Below are positions 37,401-49,491 of a DNA stretch of 64,000 nucleotides, in pieces (position 1 is the first letter of the stretch; the number at the start of each line of letters is the position of its first letter). Source of the stretch: an uncultured Prevotellaceae bacterium. GTDB taxonomy: Bacteria > Bacteroidota > Bacteroidia > Bacteroidales > Bacteroidaceae. Made by a program: the position numbers and the translations under genes. The notes beneath the pieces were generated by a model. The model searched no databases, was not told the DNA's origin, and saw nothing but the letters and a program-made list of their open reading frames with translations. Where the stretch lies: NCBI GenBank assembly GCA_900316505.1, contig ONDH01000008.1, positions 48,591-112,590 on the forward strand, written 5' to 3'.

Positions 37401-38092
37401 TGAAATTTGCCATCCTTGCAGCAGGAGAAGGGTCGCGACTGTCACAAGAGGGTGTGGAAACACCTAAGCCTTTGGTGAAAGTGAATGGTGAGGCAATGAT
37501 AGACCGCCTTATCCGCATCTTCAACAATTGCGAAGCAGAAAGTATCTACATCATCACCAATAATCTCACGCCACTCACGCAACAGCATCTCCGGCACTTG
37601 CAAGAGGTGGATCCCAAAATACATCTCATTGTCAAAACGACTCCATCTTCTATGCACAGTTTCTACGAACTTAGGCAGGTGATGGATGATGGAAAGTTCT
37701 GCCTCACAACTGTGGACACCATTTTCAAGGAAGCAGAGTTCCGGCAATATATTAAGGCTTGGCAAGAGTCTAATGAGGATGGAATGATGGCAGTGACTGA
37801 TTACATTGATGACGAAAAACCGCTTTACATTGCCACCACGCAGGATTTGACTATCACGGGATTTCATGATGAGGTTCCTCAACATTATATCTCTGGAGGT
37901 ATCTACGGATTGAATGAAAAGAGTTTTCCTGTTATTGACAAATGCATAAAAGAGGGACAATCACGCATGAGAAACTTTCAACGACAATTAGTGAAAGATG
38001 GACTTCAATTGCAAGCCTTCCCTTTCAGCAAAATTCTCGATGTGGATCATGTATCTGATATAGAGAAGGCAGAAGCATTCCTATCCGACTAA
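37400..38092 (+). CDS. Sugar-nucleotidyltransferase-like protein
   Basis: A 230-residue NTP-transferase fold (GT-A-like). The glycine-rich nucleotide motif is at the start (FAILAAGEGSRLSQEG), followed by the KPLVKVNGEAMIDRLI motif that binds the sugar phosphate. A later DVDHVSDIEKAE resembles the metal-binding end of such enzymes. The substrate is unknown. It is shorter than RfbA/GlmU and lacks an acyltransferase domain. Translational coupling with prs suggests a role in PRPP-linked or cell-surface sugar metabolism, but that is inference. Confidence 0.8.
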   Translation: MKFAILAAGEGSRLSQEGVETPKPLVKVNGEAMIDRLIRIFNNCEAESIYIITNNLTPLTQQHLRHLQEVDPKIHLIVKTTPSSMHSFYELRQVMDDGKFCLTTVDTIFKEAEFRQYIKAWQESNEDGMMAVTDYIDDEKPLYIATTQDLTITGFHDEVPQHYISGGIYGLNEKSFPVIDKCIKEGQSRMRNFQRQLVKDGLQLQAFPFSKILDVDHVSDIEKAEAFLSD

Positions 38093-38121
38093 GAGTATTC
38101 ACACTAAATAAAACAACCCTT

Positions 38122-40071
38122 ATGAACAACAACTACTTATTAACCACAATTCTATTCACTCTGTTTGCCATGCCTCTCTGTGCAGGTAACAGTGCTGTTC
38201 AGGATGCACCTAATAACCCTGATGAAATGGTTGCATACCTGTTCACTTATTTTAATAGTAATGACCCAAAAGATGAACAAATCTGCTATGCCATCAGTGA
38301 TGACGGATATAACTTTACCCCTCTTAACAATGGTGACCCAGTCATTTCATCCGACACCATAGCCTTCACTCAATGTGTGCGTGACCCTCACATCCTGCGC
38401 GGAGAAGATGGTAAGACATTCTACATGGTTGCAACAGACATGAAGTCCAGCTTAGGATGGTCAAGCAACCGCGGTATGGTGTTGTTGAAATCCAATGACC
38501 TCATACACTGGCAGCACTCTGTCATCAATTTCCCCACACGTTACACAAAAACATGGAAGAATGTCATCCGTGTTTGGGCTCCAGAAACCATTTACGACCA
38601 CAAAGTTGGGAAGTACATGGTGTTCTATTCTTTGCGCACAAGTGATCCAGGCTCATTTGACAAGATTTATTATCAGTATGCCAATGAGGATTTCACAGAC
38701 CTGGAAGGTGAGCCTAAATGGCTTTTCGATGCAGGTAACGCCACTATCGACGGTGATATTGTTTACAATGAAGCAGATCAGCTCTATCACCTTTTTTACA
38801 AGCAGGAATCAGGACGTGGTATCTATCAGGCAGTTGCTAAGAACCTGACTGACAAATGGCAGATGCTTGATGGACATGTGGAACAGACAAAAGAAGCAGT
38901 GGAAGGTGTCGGAGTATGTAAGACTATCGATGGAAAATCATGGATCATCATGTATGATTGTTATGGAAATGGCCACTATCAGTTTTGCAAATCCGAAGAT
39001 CTAAAAACATTCAAGTTTGTTCAGAACACGGAGACAAAGGGCAAGTTCACTCCTCGTCACGGCACAATTATCCCTATAACATATGCTGAGAAAGAGCGCC
39101 TTTTGAAAGAGTTTCCCAACTACAACCAGCCCATTTTGACAGGCTTTCATGCAGACCCGGAGGTACTTTATTCCAATAAGACCAAGAAATACTATATATA
39201 TAGCACCACAGACGGCACTCCTGGTTGGGGAGGTCATGATTTTAGCGTTTTCTCTTCTGAAGACTTGGTTAATTGGAAAGATGAAGGCAAAATGTTAGAT
39301 GTGAAAGGTGACCAAGTGAAATGGGCAACAGGCAATGCTTGGGCTCCATGTATTATTGAGCGTAAGGAAAAGAACGGCTATAAGTATTACTTCTATTTTT
39401 CAGCGCACAATCCACAGAGTAACCGCAAGGAAATCGGCGTGGCAGTCAGCGACAACCCCACTGGTCCCTTCGTTGCCACAGATGCTCCTATTGTTACAGA
39501 TGCAGACCGTCCCAATAGTGTACGTGGCGGACAAGCCATTGACGTAGATGTGTTCCAAGATCCCAAGTCTGGCAAGTATTATTTATATTGGGGTAACGGA
39601 TTCATGGCTGGCGCGGAGCTCAACAATGACCTGCTCTCCATCAAAAAGGAAACAACCAAGAATCTTACTCCCCAAGGAGGCTCTCTCCAGACATGGGCAT
39701 ATCGTGAAGCGCCCTATGTGTTTTACCGTAAAGGAATCTATTATTTCCTCTGGTCAGTAGATGACACTGGTTCACCCAACTACCACGTATGCTACGGCAC
39801 TAGCACTTCTCCATTGGGTGAAATCAAAATTGACGAACAGAATTACCGTGTTATTGAGCAAGTGCCCGAAGATCAGATATACGGCACAGCCCATAATTCC
39901 ATCCTCCAAGTTCCCGGTAAAGATGAATGGTACATCGTCTATCACCGCATCAACAGGAACTACATTAACCATGAGCCAGGCATTCACCGAGAGACCTGTA
40001 TCGACAAGATGACCTTTGACAAACAGGGCAAAATTGTACCGGTGAAACCTTCACTCAATTTCAGCAGATAA
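38122..40071 (+). CDS. Secreted glycoside hydrolase with two GH43-like modules
   Basis: A 649-residue exported protein (signal MNNNYLLTTILFTLFAMPLCA). Two five-bladed propeller modules are suggested by repeated entry motifs: RDPHILRGEDGKTFYMVATD near 87 and HADPEVLYSNKTKKYYIYSTTD near 343. The second module shows WAPCIIERKEKNGYKYYFYFSA and YREAPYVFYRKGIYYFLWS, typical of GH43 arabinofuranosidases/xylosidases, with candidate catalytic Asp and Glu. It probably trims plant arabinoxylan or related glycans. The first module may be catalytic or carbohydrate-binding; I cannot tell. AguA follows after two bases. Confidence 0.87.
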   Translation: MNNNYLLTTILFTLFAMPLCAGNSAVQDAPNNPDEMVAYLFTYFNSNDPKDEQICYAISDDGYNFTPLNNGDPVISSDTIAFTQCVRDPHILRGEDGKTFYMVATDMKSSLGWSSNRGMVLLKSNDLIHWQHSVINFPTRYTKTWKNVIRVWAPETIYDHKVGKYMVFYSLRTSDPGSFDKIYYQYANEDFTDLEGEPKWLFDAGNATIDGDIVYNEADQLYHLFYKQESGRGIYQAVAKNLTDKWQMLDGHVEQTKEAVEGVGVCKTIDGKSWIIMYDCYGNGHYQFCKSEDLKTFKFVQNTETKGKFTPRHGTIIPITYAEKERLLKEFPNYNQPILTGFHADPEVLYSNKTKKYYIYSTTDGTPGWGGHDFSVFSSEDLVNWKDEGKMLDVKGDQVKWATGNAWAPCIIERKEKNGYKYYFYFSAHNPQSNRKEIGVAVSDNPTGPFVATDAPIVTDADRPNSVRGGQAIDVDVFQDPKSGKYYLYWGNGFMAGAELNNDLLSIKKETTKNLTPQGGSLQTWAYREAPYVFYRKGIYYFLWSVDDTGSPNYHVCYGTSTSPLGEIKIDEQNYRVIEQVPEDQIYGTAHNSILQVPGKDEWYIVYHRINRNYINHEPGIHRETCIDKMTFDKQGKIVPVKPSLNFSR

Positions 40072-40073
40072 AT

Positions 40074-41111
40074 ATGTTTTTTCCTGCGGAATGGCATCAG
40101 CAAGCATTTGTGCAACTTACGTGGCCTCACAAGGACACGGATTGGGCATCCGTGTTAGCTGATGCCATTTCGTGCTTTTGCGACATTGCTCGTGAAGTGA
40201 CCAAACGGGAACCGCTCTTGATTGTGGCCAAAGAGCCTAATGAAGCAAAAGAGGCATTGACACGACGAGGCATTTCTCTTGATAATGTCACTATCGTCCA
40301 ATGCTCTACCAATGACACATGGGCACGCGACCATGCTTTTATCACTTGCATTGATACAAAGCAACAGAAAGTATTCCTTCAAGATTTCCAATTCAATGGC
40401 TGGGGGTTGAAATTTGCAGCTAATGAAGACAACCAAATCAATCGACGGATTCTTTCCAAAATCACTTCTCTTTACAGAGATGCTTCCATAGAATACTTGA
40501 ATCATCTTGACTTTGTCTTTGAAGGTGGTAGCATAGAAAGTGATGGAGAAGGCACGCTGATGGTTACTTCAAGTTGTCTTTTGTCTGAAAATCGTAATAA
40601 TACACTATCTCAGCATGATATTAGTGATAAGTTAAAGTTATTCTTTAATGCCAAACGTGTCATTTGGATTCACCATTCATGGCTTGCTGGTGACGATACA
40701 GATGGGCACATTGACACTGTTGCACGCTTCTGCTCACCCACATCCATCGCTTATGTAAAATGCGATGATCCCAATGATGAGCACTTCGAAGAAATGCAAG
40801 CAATGGAACAAGAGCTTCAAGCTCTCACAACAGTAGACAAACAACCCTACAAGCTCTTCCCTCTTCCACTTCCCGACCCTTGTTTTGACGATGATGGTAA
40901 TCGTCTTCCTGCCACTTACGCCAATTTTCTCATCGTCAACGGTGCCGTCTTTGTCCCCACATATAATCAAACCAATAAGGATAAAGAAGCCATCGCCATG
41001 CTTGGTCTCGCTTTTCCTGAACGAGAAATCATTCCTATTGATTGTCGTACCCTCATCCTTCAGCACGGCTCATTGCATTGCTCCACTATGCAATACCCAC
41101 AAATCAGCTAA
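40074..41111 (+). CDS. aguA: Agmatine deiminase / peptidylarginine-deiminase-like
   Basis: Member of the guanidino-modifying superfamily, expected to convert agmatine to N-carbamoylputrescine. Family motifs: TWPHKDTDWA near 17, the substrate-binding STNDTWARDHAF near 83, GDDTDGHIDTVARF near 204, and the catalytic Cys in LQHGSLHCSTMQ near 337 with upstream His. The length of 345 aa fits. No signal peptide is present. It is cotranscribed with the GH43 gene; a carbamoylputrescine amidase partner is not in the window. Confidence 0.88.
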   Translation: MFFPAEWHQQAFVQLTWPHKDTDWASVLADAISCFCDIAREVTKREPLLIVAKEPNEAKEALTRRGISLDNVTIVQCSTNDTWARDHAFITCIDTKQQKVFLQDFQFNGWGLKFAANEDNQINRRILSKITSLYRDASIEYLNHLDFVFEGGSIESDGEGTLMVTSSCLLSENRNNTLSQHDISDKLKLFFNAKRVIWIHHSWLAGDDTDGHIDTVARFCSPTSIAYVKCDDPNDEHFEEMQAMEQELQALTTVDKQPYKLFPLPLPDPCFDDDGNRLPATYANFLIVNGAVFVPTYNQTNKDKEAIAMLGLAFPEREIIPIDCRTLILQHGSLHCSTMQYPQIS

Positions 41112-41182
41112 CAAGTAAGCCGTAACAGACATTCTGAAACAAGAATTTTTCTTTTTCCTGTTTGTATGTGAAAAATAATTAC

Positions 41183-41190
41183 TACATTTG
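41183..41190 (+). promoter_or_regulatory. Promoter of the thiamine operon
   Basis: A TTTG (41161-41164) spaced 18 bases from a TACATTTG -7 box (41183-41190), just before the riboswitch. Confidence 0.7.
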
Positions 41191-41199
41191 CAAGCGAAT

Positions 41200-41292
41200 T
41201 ACATGCTCGGGGTGCTGATACTGAATAAGTAAAGGCTGAGATTACACCCATTGAACCTGATACGGATAATGCCGACACAGGGATATACGGCG
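41200..41292 (+). promoter_or_regulatory. TPP riboswitch (THI element)
   Basis: The conserved THI-box segments occur in order: GGGGTGC (41209-41215), GGCTGAGA (41234-41241), ACCC followed by GAACCTGAT (41253-41261), CGGATAATGCC (41263-41273) and CAGGGA (41278-41283). It controls the thiS-E-G-C-F-H-thiE2-thiD operon. Confidence 0.95.
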
Positions 41293-41317
41293 GATTTAGT
41301 TTAATCGCAAAAGAACA

Positions 41318-41370
41318 AACAACCTCGAGTAGTTAACGTAAGAGTCAACTATTTGAGGTTGTTTATTTTT
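41318..41370 (+). terminator. Expression-platform terminator of the TPP riboswitch
   Basis: Arms 41318-41334 and 41347-41363 pair over 17 bases, two of them G-U, around a 12-base loop and run into TATTTTT. It would end transcription when TPP is bound. Confidence 0.85.
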
Positions 41371-41388
41371 AAATAATTACAATTACAC

Positions 41389-41586
41389 ATGGACATCAAC
41401 ATCAACAACAAAAAAACAAGCGTCACCTCCACCAATCTGCAAGAATTGGCTCAGGAAATGAATCTTCCCGAAAAGGGGGTGGCTATTGCCATCAGCAATC
41501 AGATGATTCCACGCACAGAATGGGCAAACACCCCTATCGCTGAAGGTGCCGACGTCGTAATCATCAAAGCCGCTTGCGGAGGATAA
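41389..41586 (+). CDS. thiS: Sulfur carrier protein ThiS
   Basis: A 65-residue ubiquitin-like sulfur carrier for thiazole synthesis. The C-terminal Gly-Gly (KAACGG), which is adenylated by ThiF and thiocarboxylated, is present. It starts the operon 19 bases after the riboswitch terminator. Confidence 0.93.
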   Translation: MDININNKKTSVTSTNLQELAQEMNLPEKGVAIAISNQMIPRTEWANTPIAEGADVVIIKAACGG

Positions 41587-41589
41587 ACC

Positions 41590-42203
41590 ATGCTGCAATT
41601 CATCTCGCACTACACGGAGCAATACTCCTATCTCGACTCTATCCGCTTGGCACTTGAGGGCGGATGCCGTTGGATTCAGCTGCGCATGAAGGACGCGTCT
41701 GATGAAGAAGTGCGTCCCATCGCCTTTGAAGCGCTGCACTTATGCAGGAATGTGGGTGCCACCTTCATCATCGATGACCGTGTGGAACTGGTCAAGGAAC
41801 TGGGTGCTGACGGTGTGCATTTGGGAAAAAATGATATGCCCATCAGCAAGGCAAGACAGATGCTGGGGAGTTCCTTCATCATCGGCGGAACAGCTAACAC
41901 CTTTGAAGATGTGAAAGCTCACCATGAAGCTTCAGCCAACTATATCGGCTGCGGCCCCTTCCGCTTCACGACCACGAAGAAAAACCTTTCCCCTGTGTTG
42001 GGGCTTGATGGTTATCGCCACATAGTGAAGCAAATGAAGGATGCCAACATCCGACTGCCCATTGTTGCCATTGGAGGCATCACAGCAGAAGACATCCCAG
42101 CCATCATGCAGACGGGAGTGACGGGAATCGCCCTCAGCGGCACCATCCTCCATGCCGAGAAACCGATTGAAGAAATGAAAAAAATCATCAATATCACAAA
42201 ACC

Positions 42204-42207
<4 letters not shown>
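41590..42207 (+). CDS. thiE: Thiamine-phosphate synthase ThiE
   Basis: Joins HMP pyrophosphate and thiazole phosphate to thiamine phosphate. The TIM-barrel motifs are [14 protein letters not shown] near 31, [26 protein letters not shown] near 59, and the phosphate-binding [11 protein letters not shown] near 158. The length of 205 aa is normal. It overlaps thiG by four bases. Confidence 0.93.
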
Positions 42208-44671
<2,464 letters not shown>

Positions 44672-44673
44672 CA

Positions 44674-45477
44674 ATGGAACTGACCTCTACACAGAAACAG
44701 CGATACAATCGCCATCTCATCTTGGACGGATTCGGCAAGGAGGGGCAACAGCGACTTTTGCAATCGAAGGTGCTCATTGTGGGTGCAGGAGGATTAGGTT
44801 CGCCCGTTTCCCTGTATCTTGCGGCAGCCGGAGTGGGTACCCTCGGAATAGCGGATGGTGACCAAGTGAGTTTGACGAATCTTCAGCGACAAGTCATCCA
44901 CACCACCCCCGATGTAGGAAGACCCAAGGTGGATTCTGCTGAAGAGAAATTGAAAGCCATCAACCCCGACATCAACATTGTCAAGCACGAGATATATCTC
45001 AGCGAGGACAATGCACTGGAGCTGATTCGTCCTTATGATTTCGTGATAGATGGCACAGACAACTTCGCCACCAAATATCTGGTCAACGATGCCTGTGTGA
45101 TGCTCCAAAAATCCTTCTGCATGGGTGGCATCAACAAATATGCTGGGCAGGTGATGACACACCGTCCTGGCACCGCTTGCTACCGATGTCTGTTTCCTGA
45201 ACCGCCAGCAATTTCCGAGGTGGAGACGTGTGCCATGGTAGGTGTGCTGGGCAGCATTGCCGGCATGCTTGGAACAGTGCAAGCCACAGAAGCCATCAAG
45301 TGCTTGGCAGGTGTGGGTGAACCGCTTTTCAATGCCTTGCTCACTTTCGATGCCCTCACTATGAACTGGCAAAGATTTGAATTTCCCAAGAACGAAGGAT
45401 GCGCCCTTTGTGGTAATCATCCGACTATCACAAGGCTGAAAGAGTACGCTTTTCAGCCATGTAGTAAAAAGAAATAG
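44674..45477 (+). CDS. thiF: Sulfur-carrier adenylyltransferase ThiF
   Basis: Adenylates the ThiS C-terminus. The E1-like Rossmann motif VGAGGLGSPVSLYLAAAGVG is near 33, and the ATP loop DQVSLTNLQRQVIH near 65. A zinc site is formed by YRCLFP and CALCGNH Cys pairs. The family is shared with MoeB/HesA; the operon context makes ThiF the right name. It is 267 aa. Confidence 0.93.
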   Translation: MELTSTQKQRYNRHLILDGFGKEGQQRLLQSKVLIVGAGGLGSPVSLYLAAAGVGTLGIADGDQVSLTNLQRQVIHTTPDVGRPKVDSAEEKLKAINPDINIVKHEIYLSEDNALELIRPYDFVIDGTDNFATKYLVNDACVMLQKSFCMGGINKYAGQVMTHRPGTACYRCLFPEPPAISEVETCAMVGVLGSIAGMLGTVQATEAIKCLAGVGEPLFNALLTFDALTMNWQRFEFPKNEGCALCGNHPTITRLKEYAFQPCSKKK

Positions 45478-45482
45478 AGATT

Positions 45483-46616
45483 ATGTTTTCAGAAGAATTA
45501 AAGAAACTCAGTTGGGAAGAGACAACCGAACGGATTGCCTCCATGACTGACACTGACGTGCGACGCGCTTTGGCAAAGGAACACTGTGACGTGAATGACT
45601 TCATGGCCATGCTGTCACCTGCAGCGGAGCCTTATCTCGAAACGATGGCACGATTGTCGCGCAAATACACAGAGGAGCGATTCGGTAAAACAATGTCGAT
45701 GTTCATTCCACTCTACATTACCAACTCTTGCTCCAATTCCTGCGTCTATTGCGGTTTTCACAGAGAAAATCCGATGGCGCGCACCATTCTCACCCCTGAA
45801 CAGATTGAAGACGAGTACAAAGCCATCAAGCAGTTGGCGCCCTTCGAGAACATCCTGCTCGTGACGGGTGAAAACCCTGCCAAAGCAGGTGTGCCTTATC
45901 TCGCCAAGGCTATCGACATCGCCAAGAAGTACTTCTCCAACATCAAGATTGAGGTGATGCCGCTCTCTGCCGAAGACTACAAAGAACTGACCCACCACGG
46001 TCTGAACGGTGTCATCTGCTTTCAAGAGACCTACAACCGCGGCCACTACAACCTGTACCATCCTCGCGGCATGAAAAGCAAGTTCGAATGGCGTTGCGAC
46101 GGCTTTGACCGCATGGGACAAGCGGGGGTTCACTCCATCGGCATGGGAGTCCTCATCGGCTTGGAAAAAGAATGGCGCACAGACGTGACCATGATGGCGC
46201 ACCATCTGCGCTACCTGCAGAAGCACTACTGGAAGACCAAATACTCGGTGAATTTTCCACGAATGCGGCCTGCACAAAACGAGGGGTTCCATCCCAACTG
46301 CTACATGACTGACCGCGAACTGGCACAAGCCACTTTTGCCATGCGCATCTTCGACCACGATGTCGATATCTCCTACTCCACACGTGAACCGGCTTTCATC
46401 CGCGACCACATGTGTACGCTTGGAGTCACCACCATGTCGGCAGAGAGCAAGGTGAATCCTGGTGGCTACCACACCTATCCACAGGCGCTGGAACAGTTCA
46501 CCGTCAGCGACGAACGCACCGCGAAGGTCATCAACCAACGCCTCAAGGAATTAGGGCGCGAACCCGTCTGGAAGGATTGGGATGCTTCCTTCGACTTATT
46601 CGGACACACGGCATGA
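45483..46616 (+). CDS. thiH: 2-iminoacetate synthase ThiH
   Basis: Radical-SAM tyrosine lyase that gives dehydroglycine to ThiG, the anaerobic route. The CxxxCxxC motif appears as NSCSNSCVYCGFHREN near 80. Full length at 377 aa. Its stop overlaps the next start as ATGA. Confidence 0.95.
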   Translation: MFSEELKKLSWEETTERIASMTDTDVRRALAKEHCDVNDFMAMLSPAAEPYLETMARLSRKYTEERFGKTMSMFIPLYITNSCSNSCVYCGFHRENPMARTILTPEQIEDEYKAIKQLAPFENILLVTGENPAKAGVPYLAKAIDIAKKYFSNIKIEVMPLSAEDYKELTHHGLNGVICFQETYNRGHYNLYHPRGMKSKFEWRCDGFDRMGQAGVHSIGMGVLIGLEKEWRTDVTMMAHHLRYLQKHYWKTKYSVNFPRMRPAQNEGFHPNCYMTDRELAQATFAMRIFDHDVDISYSTREPAFIRDHMCTLGVTTMSAESKVNPGGYHTYPQALEQFTVSDERTAKVINQRLKELGREPVWKDWDASFDLFGHTA

Positions 46617-47149
46617 CCATCGTCATCACACTACCCCATTTCTTCGACGGAGAGGCTGAACGGATTGCTCAGCTGCTCCGCCGAGGAGATATTGACCTCA
46701 TTCATCTGCGCAAACCTCAAGCCAACCGCGATGAACTGGAGGCACTCATCCGCGCCATCCCTGAGGAACTGCACCAGCGACTGGTTCTGCACGACCACCA
46801 CACCCTCGCCCTTTCCTATCAGTTGAGAGGTATCCACCTGAACAGCCGCAACCCCGTTCCTCCCGAAGGATGGAAAGGGCAACTCAGCATCTCGTGCCAT
46901 TCCATCGAAGAACTGGCAGAAAAGAAACGCCAACCCTTCACCTATCTCAGCCTCAGCCCTATCTTCGACAGCATTTCCAAACAGGGCTACCACTCCGCTT
47001 TCACAGCCGAAGACATCGCGAAGGCACACGAAAAAGGCATCATCGACCATCGGGTGATGGCACTCGGAGGCATCACATTCGACAAACTTCAACTCGTCAA
47101 ACAAATGGGCTTCGGAGGAGCCATGATACTCGGCGACGCATGGAAATAG
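46613..47149 (+). CDS. Second ThiE/TenI-like protein
   Basis: A 178-residue TIM-barrel protein with ThiE/TenI motifs: LIHLRKPQANRDEL near 29, GIHLNSRNPVPPEGWKGQLSISCHS near 73, the FTYLSLSPIFDSISKQGY segment near 108 and VMALGGITFDKL near 145. It is shorter and more divergent than the operon's thiE. It could be a TenI-type thiazole tautomerase that helps ThiG, or a specialised synthase. The ATG at 46613 is used because it overlaps the thiH stop; a longer upstream frame reads inside thiH. Confidence 0.82.
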   Translation: MTIVITLPHFFDGEAERIAQLLRRGDIDLIHLRKPQANRDELEALIRAIPEELHQRLVLHDHHTLALSYQLRGIHLNSRNPVPPEGWKGQLSISCHSIEELAEKKRQPFTYLSLSPIFDSISKQGYHSAFTAEDIAKAHEKGIIDHRVMALGGITFDKLQLVKQMGFGGAMILGDAWK

Positions 47150-47937
47150 TATTAAGCATAGCAGGCAGCGACCCCTCTGCAGGCGCTGGCATTCAACAAG
47201 ACCTGAAGACCATCACGGCAATGGGTTGCTATGGGACAACGGTCATCACGGCACTGACATCACAAAACACGATGGGAGTGCGGGATGTGATGCCTGTGCC
47301 TTCCCATGTGATAGGTTCACAACTTCAAGCGATTCTTGATGATTTCGATGTTAAGTTCATCAAAATTGGACAGATACCGAACACAGAAGCAGCAAGAACG
47401 ATTGTCGAAGTCATGCAAAAGAAACATCGTAAAATCGGCACAAAAACTCCCATCATCTATGACCCCGTCATGATTTCCACCAGCGGTCACCGTCTGATGT
47501 CAGTCGATTGCATCCAGTACATCCAGAAGCATCTCCTCCCTCTGTGTTTCCTTATCACCCCCAATATTCCTGAAGCCGAACAGTTGTTGGGGCATCCCCT
47601 CACAACACCCTCCGACTATCAGCAAGCAGGGCATGACCTCATGCTGCAATACGGTACCCACATTCTTCTCAAAGGAGGTCATGCGCATGGAGAAATGATG
47701 ACCGACCGCCTTTTCCTCACAGATGGCAGCGTACACGAATACCAGAACGAGAAGATTGACAGCAAGAACCTGCATGGAACCGGCTGCACACTCTCTTCTG
47801 CCATTGCTTCCGCATTAGCACTCGGCTGCAACATAGAGGATGCCGTCGGAAAAGCCAAAAAGTTTGTTTCAGATGCCATCCGTGGAGGGAAAGACCTGCA
47901 CATAGGTCATGGTAATGGCCCCATCTGGAACTTCTGA
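47140..47937 (+). CDS. thiD: HMP/HMP-phosphate kinase ThiD
   Basis: Phosphorylates HMP and HMP phosphate to the pyrophosphate. Ribokinase-fold signatures are AGSDPSAGAGIQQDLKTITAMGCYG near 7 and the C-terminal anion-hole DSKNLHGTGCTLSSAIASALA near 206. It is 265 aa and starts inside the previous gene, ten bases before its stop. It completes the operon. The 278 bases after it contain no gene. Confidence 0.95.
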   Translation: MEIVLSIAGSDPSAGAGIQQDLKTITAMGCYGTTVITALTSQNTMGVRDVMPVPSHVIGSQLQAILDDFDVKFIKIGQIPNTEAARTIVEVMQKKHRKIGTKTPIIYDPVMISTSGHRLMSVDCIQYIQKHLLPLCFLITPNIPEAEQLLGHPLTTPSDYQQAGHDLMLQYGTHILLKGGHAHGEMMTDRLFLTDGSVHEYQNEKIDSKNLHGTGCTLSSAIASALALGCNIEDAVGKAKKFVSDAIRGGKDLHIGHGNGPIWNF

Positions 47938-48131
47938 AGATTTGACATTCGATTTTCTCACACTTGTTCTCATTCACTCTCAACTCTATCAACGACACAC
48001 AGATACGCTAAAAAGTGCCACAAACGCCTAAAAATAAACCTTTTTGAGAACGAAAGTAAACTTTGAGAAAATATTTTCAAAGAAAACCCAATTTTTGCAA
48101 AGTCAAGTTTGCATTTTAGGGAAAAATGTCG

Positions 48132-48139
48132 TACTTTTG
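48132..48139 (+). promoter_or_regulatory. -7 box for the AAA ATPase gene
   Basis: TACTTTTG, 75 bases before the start at 48215. A weak TCACAA/TTGTGA hairpin follows in the leader. Confidence 0.55.
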
Positions 48140-48214
48140 CACGAAAATTCATCACAAAGGGATTTTTTGTCCTTGTGATATTCGCGAATGATTTTCTAAT
48201 AAAACAAAAAACTT

Positions 48215-49396
48215 ATGGAATCTTTTTTCCGTACACATGCTTTTTTGGTAGAGCATCTGAAAGCTCCCGTGCGTCGTGACCTGATGGACGAGATCAATTG
48301 GAAAGACCGAATGATTGGTATCAAAGGTGCTCGCGGCGTAGGAAAAACCACTTTCCTTTTGCAGTATGCCAAAGAACATTTTTCACCGTACGACCATTCG
48401 TGTTTGTACATTAACACTAACAACTTTTACGTCCAAAATGTAGGCATAACAGAGTTTGCCGGTGAGTTTTACCATTCAGGTGGCAAGGTGTTGCTTATTG
48501 ACCAAGTGTTCAAGCAGCCTGATTGGAGTACTCAGTTGCGCGAATGTTATGACCGTTACCCCGGTTTGAGAATCGTGTTCACAGGTTCTCCCGTGATGCG
48601 TCTGAAAGAAGAGAACCCTGAATTGAATGGCATCGTGAAATCATACAATCTGCGTGGTTTCTCATTCCGTGAGTTCCTGAATTTGTCCACGGGCATGCAA
48701 TTCCCTTCCTACTCTCTCGAAGACATCATCAACAACCACAAGCAAATTGCTACTGAAATCTTCACGAGAATCAATCCAAGAGAGTATTTCCAGGCATATC
48801 TACATCATGGTTTCTATCCTTTCTTCCTCGACAAGGCGAACTACAGCGAGAACCTGTTGAAGAACATGAACATGATGATTGAAGTGGACATTCTACTTGT
48901 CAAGCAGATAGAGCTGAAATACTTGGCGAAAATCAAGCAACTTTTCTATATGCTCACCACGAGCGGCAGCAGTGTTCCCAACGTCAGCCAGCTGGCACAG
49001 GAACTCGGCATGAGTCGCGCAACGGTGATGCACTATATCAAATATTTGGAAGAAGCCCGTCTTGTCAACATGATCTACAGCAAGGGCGACGAATTCCCCA
49101 AGAAACCTGCACGTGTGTTGCTGCACAACTCCAACCTTATGTACAGTTTCTACCCTCGTTGTTTTGACGAGCACGACGTGTTGGAGACTTTCTTCTGCAA
49201 TACACTTTGGAAAGACCACAAGGTGAACAAGCACGGTAACCTCTGCTCATTTCTTGTTGACGAGAAGGTAGAATTCAAGATTGCCGAGCACAGCACCAAG
49301 CTGAAGAGTAAAGCCAAGGCGCTTTACGCTGTCAATCAGTGTGACATTGGCGATGGCAACCAGATACCTCTTTGGCTTTTCGGCTTCCTCTATTAA
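48215..49396 (+). CDS. AAA_14-type ATPase with DUF4143-like C-terminal part
   Basis: A 393-residue stand-alone P-loop ATPase of the AAA_14 / DUF4143 type. Walker A is GIKGARGVGKTTFLLQYA near 36, Walker B GGKVLLIDQV near 90, and a sensor-like VFTGSPVMRL near 115. A winged helix-turn-helix lies at about 250-285 (NVSQLAQELGMSRATVMHYIKYLEEA). The C-terminus VEFKIAEHSTKLKSKAK resembles a PD-(D/E)XK-like core. The function of the family is unknown; roles in DNA or stress responses are speculative. It has its own promoter. Confidence 0.85.
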   Translation: MESFFRTHAFLVEHLKAPVRRDLMDEINWKDRMIGIKGARGVGKTTFLLQYAKEHFSPYDHSCLYINTNNFYVQNVGITEFAGEFYHSGGKVLLIDQVFKQPDWSTQLRECYDRYPGLRIVFTGSPVMRLKEENPELNGIVKSYNLRGFSFREFLNLSTGMQFPSYSLEDIINNHKQIATEIFTRINPREYFQAYLHHGFYPFFLDKANYSENLLKNMNMMIEVDILLVKQIELKYLAKIKQLFYMLTTSGSSVPNVSQLAQELGMSRATVMHYIKYLEEARLVNMIYSKGDEFPKKPARVLLHNSNLMYSFYPRCFDEHDVLETFFCNTLWKDHKVNKHGNLCSFLVDEKVEFKIAEHSTKLKSKAKALYAVNQCDIGDGNQIPLWLFGFLY

Positions 49397-49430
49397 AATT
49401 CTTGCAACATATTCAAGAAGACAATAAAAG

Positions 49431-49453
49431 AGTGCCGTATCCACTACGGCACT
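49431..49453 (+). terminator. Hairpin between the ATPase gene and nifJ
   Basis: AGTGCCGTA pairs perfectly with TACGGCACT around TCCAC. It lacks a long T run, so it may also act in the nifJ leader. Confidence 0.6.
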
Positions 49454-49491
49454 TCCAATGAATTGTAATATACTTTATATAATTATTTATT

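Noticed and set aside
46412..46612. Longer N-terminus for the ThiE/TenI-like gene
   Set aside because: Upstream codons lie inside thiH in another frame and are not family-like; the ATGA overlap at 46613 is the better start.
46870..47139. Longer N-terminus for thiD
   Set aside because: The upstream residues are a shadow frame of the preceding gene; ThiD homology begins at 47140.
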